Source of the DNA: Bacteroides sp.
GTDB lineage: Bacteria; Bacteroidota; Bacteroidia; Bacteroidales; P3
NCBI GenBank assembly: GCA_023662825.1
Contig: JAMPIH010000009.1
Location: 32,355-96,354 of the forward strand
Length of the DNA stretch: 64,000 bases
Direction: 5' to 3'
Below, piece after piece: positions 52,185-60,297 of the stretch (position 1 is its first letter; every line of letters starts with the position of its first letter). The translations under genes and the position numbers were made by a program. The notes under the pieces were generated by a model that searched no databases, was not told where the DNA came from, and saw only the letters and a list, made by a program, of their open reading frames with translations.

Positions 52185-53695
52185 GGCTGCCGGGAGGCGA
52201 ATTTAAGGATTTCGTCGGCATACTGCCGGTCGTTGCTCAGGCGCGGAACCTTGTGCTGTCCGCCTAACTTGCCCTTGTGCTTGAGCCAGGCGTAGAATGT
52301 GCCTTCGGGCAGCGAAAGTATCTCGGGCGTTTTGAGTATCATGTCGTTGTAGCGCTTGGCCCCGTAGTCGCTGTTCAGCTCTTTCAGCTTATTGTCGAGG
52401 CAGGCGGCGAAAGCCTCCATGTCTTCGGGTTCGCGCTTGAACTCCACGAGCCATTGGTGTCGGGCGTGGTTGTTGGAATCCAAAAAGACGGGCGCCACCG
52501 TGTATTCGCTTATTTCGGCGGAGGTTTCCGCGCAGGCGTGCGCCAAGGCGCGCTCGGCGTTATCCACGATCAGTTCCTCGCCGAAAGTGTTGATGAAATG
52601 GCGGGTACGGCCGCTCACCTTGAAACGGTAGGGCTTTACGGAGGTGAACACCACCGTGTCGCCGATCATGTACCGCCACAGGCCGGCGTTGGTGGAAATC
52701 ACGAGCGCGTATTGCCTGCCCGTTTCCACTTCCCCGATGCCGACGGTGCGCGGTTCGGGTTTTCCGAATTCCTCCATCGGCAGGAACTCGTAATAGACCC
52801 CGTAGTCGAGCATCAGCAACAGGTCGCTGTCGTTGCCGTGTTGGATGCCGAAAAAGCCCTCCGAGGCGTTGTAGGTTTCCCAAAAGCGGAAATCCTCGCC
52901 CAAGAGTTTCTTGAGCGGAGGTGCGTAGGGGGCGAAACTCACTCCGCCGTGGATAAACACCTCGAAATTGGGCCATATCTCGCGCAACGACTGCTTGTCC
53001 GAAATCTCCAGCACCTTTTCGAGCAACAGCATGACCCAGGAGGGAACGCCCAGAATGCTGCGGATATCCTGCCTGAGTGTGTCCTGCGCCATGAGCCGCA
53101 GCTTGCTTTCCCATTCGTCCATCAGGGCGATCTTCTTTTTGGGCGCGCGGCGGAACTCCGCCCAGAAGGGCAGCCGGGAGGTGATGATGGCCGATACGTC
53201 GCCGCAGCAGATGTCGGGATTGTCTTTCCAGGGGTGGAGGCTTCCGCCCATGGAGATATTCTTGCCCGAAAAAAGCCCGCTCTCCGGATTGGCCTGCAGG
53301 TAGAGCGCGAACAAGTCGCGGCCGCCTTTGTAGTGGCAGTCTTTAAGCGCCTGGCGGCTTACCGGAATGTATTTGCTTTGCGCGCCGGTGGTTCCCGACG
53401 ACTTGGAGAAAAACCTTATCCTTTCGGGCCAGAGCAGATGATCCTCGCCCTTCATCAGCCGTTCCACATAAGGCTGCATTTCCTGATAGGAGATAATGGG
53501 GACGTTCTTCCGGAACTGTTCGGCGGAATGTATGTTCCCGAATCCGAATACCTTTCCGTAGGCGGTCTGCGCACCTTTGGCGAGCAAATCCGACAATTGC
53601 TTTCCCTGTATTTCTTCCGCACGAACGGCAAAATCGTCGATTTCCCGTAATCGTTTGCGCATGAAGCGTAAATAAAAGGAATCGATAAGGGCCAT
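52181..53695 (-). CDS. GH3-family acyl-adenylating enzyme-like protein
   Basis: GH3 proteins adenylate carboxylic acids and join them to amino acids; plants use them for auxin and jasmonate. The 504-residue protein has the family's phosphate-loop FFSKSSGTTGAQSKYIPVS near 94-112, the ETYNASEGFFGIQ motif near 300, and KVSGRTRHFINTFGEELIVD near 385-405. Bacterial homologues are widespread in Bacteroidota but their substrate is not known. It is coupled by overlap to the FtsB-like gene and 7 bases downstream of the LptF/G permease gene. Confidence 0.9.
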   Translation of the reverse strand: MALIDSFYLRFMRKRLREIDDFAVRAEEIQGKQLSDLLAKGAQTAYGKVFGFGNIHSAEQFRKNVPIISYQEMQPYVERLMKGEDHLLWPERIRFFSKSSGTTGAQSKYIPVSRQALKDCHYKGGRDLFALYLQANPESGLFSGKNISMGGSLHPWKDNPDICCGDVSAIITSRLPFWAEFRRAPKKKIALMDEWESKLRLMAQDTLRQDIRSILGVPSWVMLLLEKVLEISDKQSLREIWPNFEVFIHGGVSFAPYAPPLKKLLGEDFRFWETYNASEGFFGIQHGNDSDLLLMLDYGVYYEFLPMEEFGKPEPRTVGIGEVETGRQYALVISTNAGLWRYMIGDTVVFTSVKPYRFKVSGRTRHFINTFGEELIVDNAERALAHACAETSAEISEYTVAPVFLDSNNHARHQWLVEFKREPEDMEAFAACLDNKLKELNSDYGAKRYNDMILKTPEILSLPEGTFYAWLKHKGKLGGQHKVPRLSNDRQYADEILKFASRQP

Positions 53696-53702
53696 CGTGC
53701 TT

Positions 53703-54779
53703 CTATTTAGGTGCGATGCGAATCAGGTATGCCGTGATAAGGCCGTAGATGACGATGGGCAGGAATGCCGCCGCCCAGACGGGCATGGTTCCCGAGGTGG
53801 CGAACACTTTCGACATCTGCATGAAGAGGATAAAGGTGAATGCCAATGCGATGCCCGCCGCCAGGTTCTTGCCTATGCCACGCCGGGTCTTGTTCGACGA
53901 AAGCGAAAGCCCCATCAGCGTAAGGATCACGGCCGAAATCGGGTGCAGGAAACGTTGCAGGCGTTCGTAGCGGTAAAACACCACGAGGTTGCTGCCCCGC
54001 AGTTTCTCTTTTTGAATCAGGAGGTTCAGTTCCTTGAAGTTCTGCTCGTCCACCTTCACGTAATCGGCGGCGAAGTCCATCGGGCGGATGTCCATTTCCA
54101 TCTCGGTGCGGTAGCCCGACTCGATCTGTTCCCCGTTCTCGTCGAGTACCCGGTTCACGTAATCGGTGAGCCGCCACATCTGTTTGGCCGAATCGAAGCG
54201 GATGTTGCGCGCGCTCAGTTTCTCGAGCAGGCGGTTGTTCTCGATTTTCTCACGGGTAAAGCGGTAACCCACGTCCGAGTGATTGTCGAAACTTTCCACA
54301 TAATAATATGTGTTGGTGTCGAATTGGATATGGATATTGGTGTTTGAATTCTGGTAGGGTTTCTTGATGTAGAGCCGTTCGAACGCGATGCGGTCTTTGT
54401 TTACGTCGGGAATCACGAAATTGGCCAGCACTAAGTTGAGTGAGCCGATAAGCAGGGCGCAGATGATGTAGGGAACCATGAGTCTTCCGTAACTGATTCC
54501 CGAACTTAAGATGGGCACGATCTCGGTGTTCTGCGCCATGCGCGAGGTAAAGAATATTACGGCGATAAAGATGAACAGCGAGCTGAACATATTGATGAAA
54601 TACGGAATGAAATTCACGTAATAATCGAACACGATGGCCTTGAAAGGGGCGTCCTTTTCAAGGAAGTTGTCGAGTTTCTCGGAAATGTCGAATACCACCA
54701 CAATAATGATAATCAGGCCGATAGAGGCGAAAAAAGAGCCTAAGAACTTCTTGATGATATACCAATCTATTTTACGCAT
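53703..54779 (-). CDS. LptF/LptG-family permease
   Basis: A 358-residue inner-membrane protein of the YjgP/YjgQ type, which with LptB extracts lipopolysaccharide toward the outer membrane. Landmarks are KFLGSFFASIGLIIIIVVVF (first span), FTSRMAQNTEIVPILSSGIS near 78-97, a long periplasmic beta-jelly-roll-like region, and the C-terminal spans FLHPISAVILTLMGLSLSSN, IALAFTFILFMQMSKVFATS. It is 12 bases downstream of the glycosyltransferase and 7 bases before the GH3 gene. Whether it is LptF or LptG cannot be told here. Confidence 0.92.
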   Translation of the reverse strand: MRKIDWYIIKKFLGSFFASIGLIIIIVVVFDISEKLDNFLEKDAPFKAIVFDYYVNFIPYFINMFSSLFIFIAVIFFTSRMAQNTEIVPILSSGISYGRLMVPYIICALLIGSLNLVLANFVIPDVNKDRIAFERLYIKKPYQNSNTNIHIQFDTNTYYYVESFDNHSDVGYRFTREKIENNRLLEKLSARNIRFDSAKQMWRLTDYVNRVLDENGEQIESGYRTEMEMDIRPMDFAADYVKVDEQNFKELNLLIQKEKLRGSNLVVFYRYERLQRFLHPISAVILTLMGLSLSSNKTRRGIGKNLAAGIALAFTFILFMQMSKVFATSGTMPVWAAAFLPIVIYGLITAYLIRIAPK

Positions 54780-54791
54780 CTGATAGGGTCG

Positions 54792-55961
54792 TTAAAGGCC
54801 GAGGCGACGTCTGCCCCGTTGCTTGCCAAACGCAAGCACAAGTTGCAAAGGTAGGTATAAAATCGCATACAGCGGCAGGCATAGCCAAAGCGGCCCTGCC
54901 CGCAGGACATTGGCGGCGCGTTGCATGAAAATGCTCTGCAATACGAATTTAATCAATACGATACCGGCAAACACCACGAACCATAGGGGAAACTGCGGGT
55001 ACTGCCCGTTCAGGAAACGGTAGCAGAAATAGGCGGCTCCGGCGGCCATGAACAGGTAAAAGAACGGAATCAGCATCCTGTACGCCTTGATTTCGCCCTT
55101 GGCCGGTGAGTGTTCGCTGTAAAGCGTGTTGAGGTATTGGCGTTCGTGTTTCAATACGGAATTCAGGCCGAAAACTCCCGTGTATCGTACTTCGGCATCG
55201 GGGGCCAGCTGCACGCTTGCTTCTTCCCGTTTGCCGATATGCGGAAGGATGCGGTCGAACATGCCTGTGTTGAGGGCGTAGATGTCGGAATATCCTTGGT
55301 TTTCGAGGAAAAAAGACTTGCGGTAGGCGATCAGCGCGCGGTGTCCGGCAAAGGGTTTGCCCTTGACGGCGAAACCGACGTACTGCATGGCGGTTTCCAC
55401 GATACGGTAATTCAGGAAGGAGCAAAGCCCGCCCTTTTTTTCGGTATGTACGGGATGCCCGATCACCACCTTGGTCTTGGGGGTGAAGGCCGCCTGCATA
55501 TAGTCGATGCAGTGCTCGCCCGTGGGTCGGAAACGCGGGTCGGACACGATAACGTATTCATTGAGCGCCGATTTTACGCCGATGGAAAGCGAGAATTTCT
55601 GTTCGTCGAAAAAGTTGATGCTCTGATTGGCGTTGATTAACTTTAACTTATCGTAACGACGGGCGAACTCCCGGAGCAGTCCGGCCACGTCCTCGTCCGA
55701 ATTCTCATAGACCACGATTACCTCGAAATCGGGATATTTCTGCTCCAGCCAGAACGTAAGGTTCTTTTTGAGCATCTCATACTGGTTCTTACCCGAGAGT
55801 ACCACCGAAACGGGCTTTTTCTCATCGTTCGGCACGGGCGAGGAAAACTTGGCGACGCCCGCATACGTGCGTATATAGAAGCACACGAGCCATACAGCCG
55901 AGACGAACAGCCCCGCCGCCAACACCCATTCCCATATATCAAGTTGGTAGTAGAAGTCCAT
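54792..55961 (-). CDS. Glycosyltransferase family 2, membrane-bound
   Basis: A 389-residue family 2 glycosyltransferase from the ATG at 55961 (a TTG at 55970 would add three residues and is rejected). One N-terminal span (EWVLAAGLFVSAVWLVCFYI) precedes the GT-A domain: KPVSVVLSGKNQYEMLKKNL, VIVVYENSDED, YVIVSDPRFRP in the DxD-like position, and GKPFAGHRALIAYRKSFF. Three or four spans follow (LLIPFFYLFMAAGAAYFCY and onward). It is the first gene of a four-gene minus-strand run with LptF/G, GH3 and FtsB, starting with a very short leader. Confidence 0.85.
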   Translation of the reverse strand: MDFYYQLDIWEWVLAAGLFVSAVWLVCFYIRTYAGVAKFSSPVPNDEKKPVSVVLSGKNQYEMLKKNLTFWLEQKYPDFEVIVVYENSDEDVAGLLREFARRYDKLKLINANQSINFFDEQKFSLSIGVKSALNEYVIVSDPRFRPTGEHCIDYMQAAFTPKTKVVIGHPVHTEKKGGLCSFLNYRIVETAMQYVGFAVKGKPFAGHRALIAYRKSFFLENQGYSDIYALNTGMFDRILPHIGKREEASVQLAPDAEVRYTGVFGLNSVLKHERQYLNTLYSEHSPAKGEIKAYRMLIPFFYLFMAAGAAYFCYRFLNGQYPQFPLWFVVFAGIVLIKFVLQSIFMQRAANVLRAGPLWLCLPLYAILYLPLQLVLAFGKQRGRRRLGL

Positions 55962-55967
55962 AGCCCG

Positions 55968-55975
55968 CAAAGATA
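55968..55975 (-). promoter_or_regulatory. -7 promoter element for the glycosyltransferase operon, possibly leaderless
   Basis: On the minus strand TATCTTTG with CGGGCT and ATG directly after. The same 19 bases occur before topB. The box is also the first base group of the tandem repeat at 55969-56119. Confidence 0.6.
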
Positions 55976-56119
55976 CGAATAAACTGAGAGCAAACGGAAA
56001 ACGAGTTTTCCGTTTGCCGAAGTGGAGTATCTTCAGCGAAGCTAAAGATACGAATAAGCTGAGGCAAACGAAGTTTGCCCTTTGCCGAAGCGGAGTATCT
56101 TCAACGCAGTTAAAGATAC
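55969..56119. repeat. Tandem repeat (units 75 and 68 bp) with internal hairpins
   Basis: Each unit starts AAAGATACGAATAA then CTGAG, GCAAACG, an inverted repeat, and TTTGCCGAAG.GGAGTATCTT. Units start at 55969 and 56044, and a third start (AAAGATAC) at 56112. The 5' AAAGATAC and inner GTATCTT form a long-range inverted repeat. Confidence 0.85.
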
Positions 56120-56125
56120 ATGGCT

Positions 56126-56171
56126 CACCGACAAAGTCACCGACATGTCACCGACAAAGTCTCCGACATTT
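56126..56171. repeat. Short direct repeat, four near-copies of CACCGACAnnnT
   Basis: CACCGACAAAGT, CACCGACATGT, CACCGACAAAGT, CTCCGACATTT lie head to tail, period 11-12. They directly follow the longer tandem repeat. Confidence 0.85.
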
Positions 56172-56251
56172 CTTATGTCAGCAAAGGCAATGGTTCTTGT
56201 TTAACTGATTGAATTATTGTACTTATTCGCTTTTCTTGTTTTTTGTCAACT

Positions 56252-56383
56252 GTCTAAATCTTTATTTTTTTTCAAGATTTAGCAGGTTGATGTGTTTTCA
56301 AAATACATTTCCTTTTGGGTGGACGGTAAATGTATCGGCAGTCTAAATCTTTGTTTTTTTTTAAGATTTAGCAGGCTGATGTA
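56252..56383. repeat. Pair of 43-bp hairpin repeats before the ATPase gene
   Basis: Copies at 56252-56294 and 56341-56383, 89 bases apart start to start, differ at only a few positions. Each has CTAAATCTT, a T-run, then AAGATTTAG, so each can form a stem with a T-rich loop, followed by CAGG.TGATGT. Confidence 0.88.
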
Positions 56384-56394
56384 CTTAAAAACAT

Positions 56395-56402
56395 TATCTT
56401 TG
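56395..56402 (+). promoter_or_regulatory. -7 promoter element for the ATPase gene
   Basis: TATCTTTG, matching TAnnTTTG, 19 bases before the ATG at 56422. No good -33 element in the repeat region upstream. Confidence 0.5.
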
Positions 56403-56421
56403 CTCAAAATGAATATTAGGT

Positions 56422-57837
56422 ATGTTGGTCGGTAGAGAAAAAGAGATACGGTTATTGATGAAAGCCTACGAATCGGATAAATCGGAGTTTGTTGCCGTAT
56501 ATGGCCGCCGTCGTGTCGGAAAGACTTATCTCGTGCGCGAAACATTTCATGGAAAGTTTGCATTCAGTTATTCGGGAATGGCAAATGTGTCCACCAAAAT
56601 GCAGTTGCAGGCTTTTCACGCATCCTTGGTGGCGCAAGGTGGCGCAGCGTGGCAACATCCCCGGAATTGGATAGATGCATTCACTATGTTGGCTCAATTC
56701 CTGAGTCGGAAAAAAGGTAGGAAAAAAGTGGTCTTTTTGGATGAATTGCCTTGGATGGATGGACCGAAATCGAGCTTTCTTCCGGCTTTTGAACACTTTT
56801 GGAACAACTGGGCGTCGGCCAGAAAAGATATTTTGTTGATTGTTTGCGGATCGGCTACATCTTGGATTATAAATAAGATAGTGAAGAACCATGGAGGTCT
56901 GCATAATCGTCTTACTTTCCGTATTCCTATGGAACAATTTACGTTGCGGGAATGTGAGGCATATGCAGCTTCGCTTAAATTGAACCTTACGCGCCCGATG
57001 CTTCTTGAAGCGTATATGATTTTCGGGGGAGTGCCGTATTACTGGTCGCAACTTAACGGGAGTTTAAGTCTTTCGCAGAACATAGACGAGCTTTTCTTTC
57101 GGAAGGCTGCGGTGTTCGATATGGAGTATAATGAATTATATTCTTCCCTGTTTAAGAGGCCGGAGGCTTATATCGATATTGTTACCGCGCTTGGAAAGAA
57201 AAAAATCGGCATGACACGGGCGGAAATCGCAAAGGCGGTAAGGCTGGATGCCAATGGAAAATTGACACGTTGCCTTGAGGAACTTGAGGCCTGTGGTTTT
57301 ATCCGCCGTTATTCGGCTTTGGGGATGAAAACCAAGAATGCGGTATTTCAGCTGATAGATAATTTTACATTGTTTTATTTCAAGTTCTTGGATTCGCCAA
57401 AACATACCGATGGGCAATTTTGGTCTAAAAACAGGACGACCCCGGCGTTTTACAATTGGAGCGGATTGGCTTTTGAGCGGGTCTGTCTGCTACATACCGA
57501 ACAGATAAAACGCGCATTGGGTATCGGCGGCATCTTGACCGGCGAGTATGCTTGGCGTGCGTTACCGGAGAATGGTAATCCGGGAACTGAAATAGATTTA
57601 TTGATAGACCGTGCCGACAAGGCGATAAACATCTGTGAGATCAAGTACACGAGCGGAAAGTTCGGTATTGATAAAAAATATGCTTCGGTTCTCCGAAACA
57701 AGGCAGCGTGCCTGCGGGTGGCAACCAAGACCTCAAAGGCAATTTTTATAACGATGATTACCGCCGAGGGGCTTGTAAAGAACGAATATGTCAATGAGGT
57801 TCACAATAGCTTGAATGCTGATATTTTGTTTGAATAA
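56422..57837 (+). CDS. Archaeal-type ATPase with C-terminal DUF234 nuclease-like domain
   Basis: A 471-residue protein with Walker A GRRRVGKT near 28-35 and Walker B VVFLDELPWM near 108-117, the sensor-like IVCGSATSWI, then a helical and winged-helix region (KKKIGMTRAEIAKAVRLDAN, LTRCLEELEACGFIRRYS). The C-terminal region (EIDLLIDRADKAINICEIKY) matches the PD-(D/E)xK-like DUF234 domain with D...E-x-K. Members are scattered in bacteria and archaea and behave like mobile or defence-linked genes. It is AT-rich and flanked upstream by repeats. Confidence 0.9.
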   Translation: MLVGREKEIRLLMKAYESDKSEFVAVYGRRRVGKTYLVRETFHGKFAFSYSGMANVSTKMQLQAFHASLVAQGGAAWQHPRNWIDAFTMLAQFLSRKKGRKKVVFLDELPWMDGPKSSFLPAFEHFWNNWASARKDILLIVCGSATSWIINKIVKNHGGLHNRLTFRIPMEQFTLRECEAYAASLKLNLTRPMLLEAYMIFGGVPYYWSQLNGSLSLSQNIDELFFRKAAVFDMEYNELYSSLFKRPEAYIDIVTALGKKKIGMTRAEIAKAVRLDANGKLTRCLEELEACGFIRRYSALGMKTKNAVFQLIDNFTLFYFKFLDSPKHTDGQFWSKNRTTPAFYNWSGLAFERVCLLHTEQIKRALGIGGILTGEYAWRALPENGNPGTEIDLLIDRADKAINICEIKYTSGKFGIDKKYASVLRNKAACLRVATKTSKAIFITMITAEGLVKNEYVNEVHNSLNADILFE

Positions 57838-57909
57838 CACAAGACCGCATTTGCACAATCCCTGGCGGGAATCTATCTTTACACTTTGCAAAAAGAAATA
57901 AGGCAAGAC

Positions 57910-59046
57910 ATGCAGTTCGAACTTCAGGCAAAAGACCCCCGCAGCAAGGCGCGCGCGGGAGAGATCACCACCGGTCACGGCAAGATACAGACCCCCATTT
58001 TCATGCCCGTGGGCACGGTGGGTTCGGTTAAGGCGGTGCAGGCCGTCGATTTGGTGAAAGATGTAAAGGCGCAGATCATATTGGGCAACACATACCATCT
58101 CTATCTACGTCCGGGATTGGACATCATAAGGAAAGCGGGCGGCATACAGAAATTCAACGCGTGGAACCGCCCCATGCTTACCGACAGCGGCGGCTTCCAG
58201 GTGTATTCGCTCTCTGGAACGCGCAAGATAAACGCAGAGGAAGGCGTGGAGTTCCGCTCCCACATCGACGGTTCCAAGCATTTGTTTACGCCTGAAAGGG
58301 TAATGGATATCGAACGCTGCATCGGGGCCGACATCATGATGGCCTTCGACGAATGCACCCCCTATCCCTGCGAGTACGGGTATGCGAAGAAGTCGATGGA
58401 CATGACCCACAAGTGGCTGGACCGCTGCGTGAAACGCTTTAATGAAACGGAACCCCTGTATGGCTACAGCCAGACCCTGTTCCCCATTGTGCAGGGCAGT
58501 GTGTATGCCGACCTGCGCAAGGTTTCGGCACAGAAGGCGGCCTCGGTGGAAGTGGCGGGCGGCTGCGCCATCGGCGGCCTGTCGGTGGGCGAGCCCAAGG
58601 AGATCATGTACGAGCTTACCGAGCTGGTGTGCGACATACTGCCGGAAAACAAGCCCCGCTATCTGATGGGCGTGGGCACGCCCGAAAACATTCTGGAAGG
58701 CATCGCCCAGGGTGTGGACATGTTCGACTGTGTGATGCCGACCCGCAACGGGCGCAATGCCATGCTGTTCACCAAGAACGGCATCCTCAACATGAAGAAC
58801 AAGAAATGGGCGGATGATTTCTCGCCCATCGAGGAAGACGGTGCCAGCTATGTGGACACGCTCTATACCAAAGCCTACCTGCGGCATCTTTTCCATGCGC
58901 AGGAACACTTGGCGGCCATGATCGCGAGCCTGCACAACCTGGCGTTCTACCTGTGGCTGGTGGGGCAGGCGAGGGAACACATCCTTGCGGGCGACTATCT
59001 GAGCTGGAAGAACACCATGGTGGAGCGGGTCATGCAGCGGCTGTAA
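57910..59046 (+). CDS. tgt: tRNA-guanine transglycosylase (Tgt) without zinc cysteines
   Basis: Tgt exchanges guanine 34 in tRNA for a queuosine precursor. Start is the ATG at 57910 (378 residues), not the upstream TTG. Active-site residues look intact: Asp92 in TDSGGFQ, Asp273 in MFDCVMPTRNGRN, the GGLSVGEP segment at 222-229. The usual zinc site (C-x-C-x2-C then His) is not: residues 308-320 read EEDGASYVDTLYT, where the three cysteines should be, though His342 (SLHNLAFYL) is kept. The protein therefore probably folds without zinc, as in other Bacteroidota if the pattern is general. It follows the ATPase gene. Confidence 0.9.
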   Translation: MQFELQAKDPRSKARAGEITTGHGKIQTPIFMPVGTVGSVKAVQAVDLVKDVKAQIILGNTYHLYLRPGLDIIRKAGGIQKFNAWNRPMLTDSGGFQVYSLSGTRKINAEEGVEFRSHIDGSKHLFTPERVMDIERCIGADIMMAFDECTPYPCEYGYAKKSMDMTHKWLDRCVKRFNETEPLYGYSQTLFPIVQGSVYADLRKVSAQKAASVEVAGGCAIGGLSVGEPKEIMYELTELVCDILPENKPRYLMGVGTPENILEGIAQGVDMFDCVMPTRNGRNAMLFTKNGILNMKNKKWADDFSPIEEDGASYVDTLYTKAYLRHLFHAQEHLAAMIASLHNLAFYLWLVGQAREHILAGDYLSWKNTMVERVMQRL

Positions 59047-59058
59047 TCCTTACCTTTT

Positions 59059-60168
59059 CTACAGGTTCCAGTCGGCCTCGATCTCGATGAGGAGGTTGTT
59101 GCGGCAAATGTCGGCGAACACGGCGGTGCGGACGCAGTCCTGTGGATAGGATTGCCTGAAAATCCGCACGGCTTCCGTTGGGTCTTGTCCTTGTTTTACA
59201 TAGAGGCGTGCGCGGGCGCAACGGGCGTGCGCTTCGTTCCGCAACAGGTCTTGGATAAATTCTATCGTGTTGGAAGTCTGCTTCTTTATATCGTCTAGAT
59301 CTACGGTTTCCTCGCCCTTGATGGAGGCCGTTCCCGAAATCATGGCCAGGCCGCCCTGTTCGGTCTTCAGGCAGCGCCCGCGTTCGAACAGCGGGGCGTT
59401 CTTGGCGGGCAGCACCACGCTCTCGCCCACCAGCACCTTGTCTTGGTAGGCGTAGGCGTCTTTCTGCACAGGGCTTTTTACGGGCAGGTTGCGCACGGGT
59501 GAACCCTCGGCGGTCTTGACGGCCACGAAGTCGATGCAGATGCCGGGGCAGTCCATGCCGATGCCGGTGGCGGCGGGATATTGGTCGCGGATGCGTTTAT
59601 TTTGGTAGTGAAGCGCGCGTATATCGTTGAAATGTTGGTAATTCTGAACGCACTTGCCTTCCACCGTCTTTTCTTGCAGGATATGCCCCACATAGTTCCA
59701 TTGCCGGAAAATGTCATCGTAGGTAAAGCCGGTCTGTTCCAAGAGGGAGGAAAGCGATCCGAAGGCTTTTTCGGGGGAATCCGCCACGAAACCGGAGCTC
59801 CACAGTTCGATGATGCCCGCTTGCTCGACCAGCACGTGGGGCAGATTCCCGATGTGGAGGAAACGGCAGGCCTCGGCTTGCTCCACGCACCATATCTCGG
59901 CCAGGAGCGGGCTGTTGTCCACAGGCGGCTGCACCACGGCGGTCAGGGCAGGAACGCGGCCGGGAAGCACGGAGCCCACCGTCTCGATAAGCTGCCGCTG
60001 CCGCACCGCCAGATCCGTTTGGGTATCGGAGCCCAAGGCAATATAGATTTTGACGGGAGTCAAGTGGTTGGACGTCAACTCTTTCAGAAAAGCGAGCAAA
60101 CCGCCCACCGCCTCATCGAACCCCATGCCGGGTCGGGAAAAATAAGCCTGATAAGTTTTTGTAACCAT
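59059..60168 (-). CDS. RidA/chorismatase-like protein
   Basis: A 369-residue protein that resembles chorismatases such as FkbO and Hyg5, whose N-terminal part has a RidA-like fold. Matching phrases are PVKIYIALGSDTQTDLAV, WNYVGHILQEKTVEGKCVQN, NYQHFNDIRALHYQNKRIRD and TGIGMDCPGICIDFVAVKTA near 197-216, followed by a region like a second RidA unit (LFERGRCLKTEQGGLAMISG). Chorismatases hydrolyse chorismate to pyruvate and a dihydroxy-cyclohexadiene acid. The substrate here is inferred and uncertain. It is transcribed toward tgt, ending 13 bases from it. Confidence 0.65.
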   Translation of the reverse strand: MVTKTYQAYFSRPGMGFDEAVGGLLAFLKELTSNHLTPVKIYIALGSDTQTDLAVRQRQLIETVGSVLPGRVPALTAVVQPPVDNSPLLAEIWCVEQAEACRFLHIGNLPHVLVEQAGIIELWSSGFVADSPEKAFGSLSSLLEQTGFTYDDIFRQWNYVGHILQEKTVEGKCVQNYQHFNDIRALHYQNKRIRDQYPAATGIGMDCPGICIDFVAVKTAEGSPVRNLPVKSPVQKDAYAYQDKVLVGESVVLPAKNAPLFERGRCLKTEQGGLAMISGTASIKGEETVDLDDIKKQTSNTIEFIQDLLRNEAHARCARARLYVKQGQDPTEAVRIFRQSYPQDCVRTAVFADICRNNLLIEIEADWNL

Positions 60169-60177
60169 AATGTGCGG

Positions 60178-60185
60178 CGAAGATA
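60178..60185 (-). promoter_or_regulatory. -7 promoter element for the RidA/chorismatase-like gene
   Basis: On the minus strand TATCTTCG, 9 bases before the start codon at 60168. It matches TAnnTTYG. No clear -33 element. Confidence 0.45.
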
Positions 60186-60208
60186 CGAACTTTGTTATAA
60201 TGACGGTA

Positions 60209-60240
60209 TTTGTTTGTCTTACGGAAAATTGGTATATTTG
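60209..60240 (+). promoter_or_regulatory. Promoter of the giant repeat-protein gene
   Basis: TTTG at 60209-60212, 20 bases, then TATATTTG at 60233-60240. The spacing matches the Bacteroidota consensus; leader of about 55 bases to the ATG at 60298. Confidence 0.65.
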
Positions 60241-60297
60241 GAAAACAATTTGGGTGTTTGGCTAAAAAGAGAAAGCATCGGATATATAGTAGTTGAT

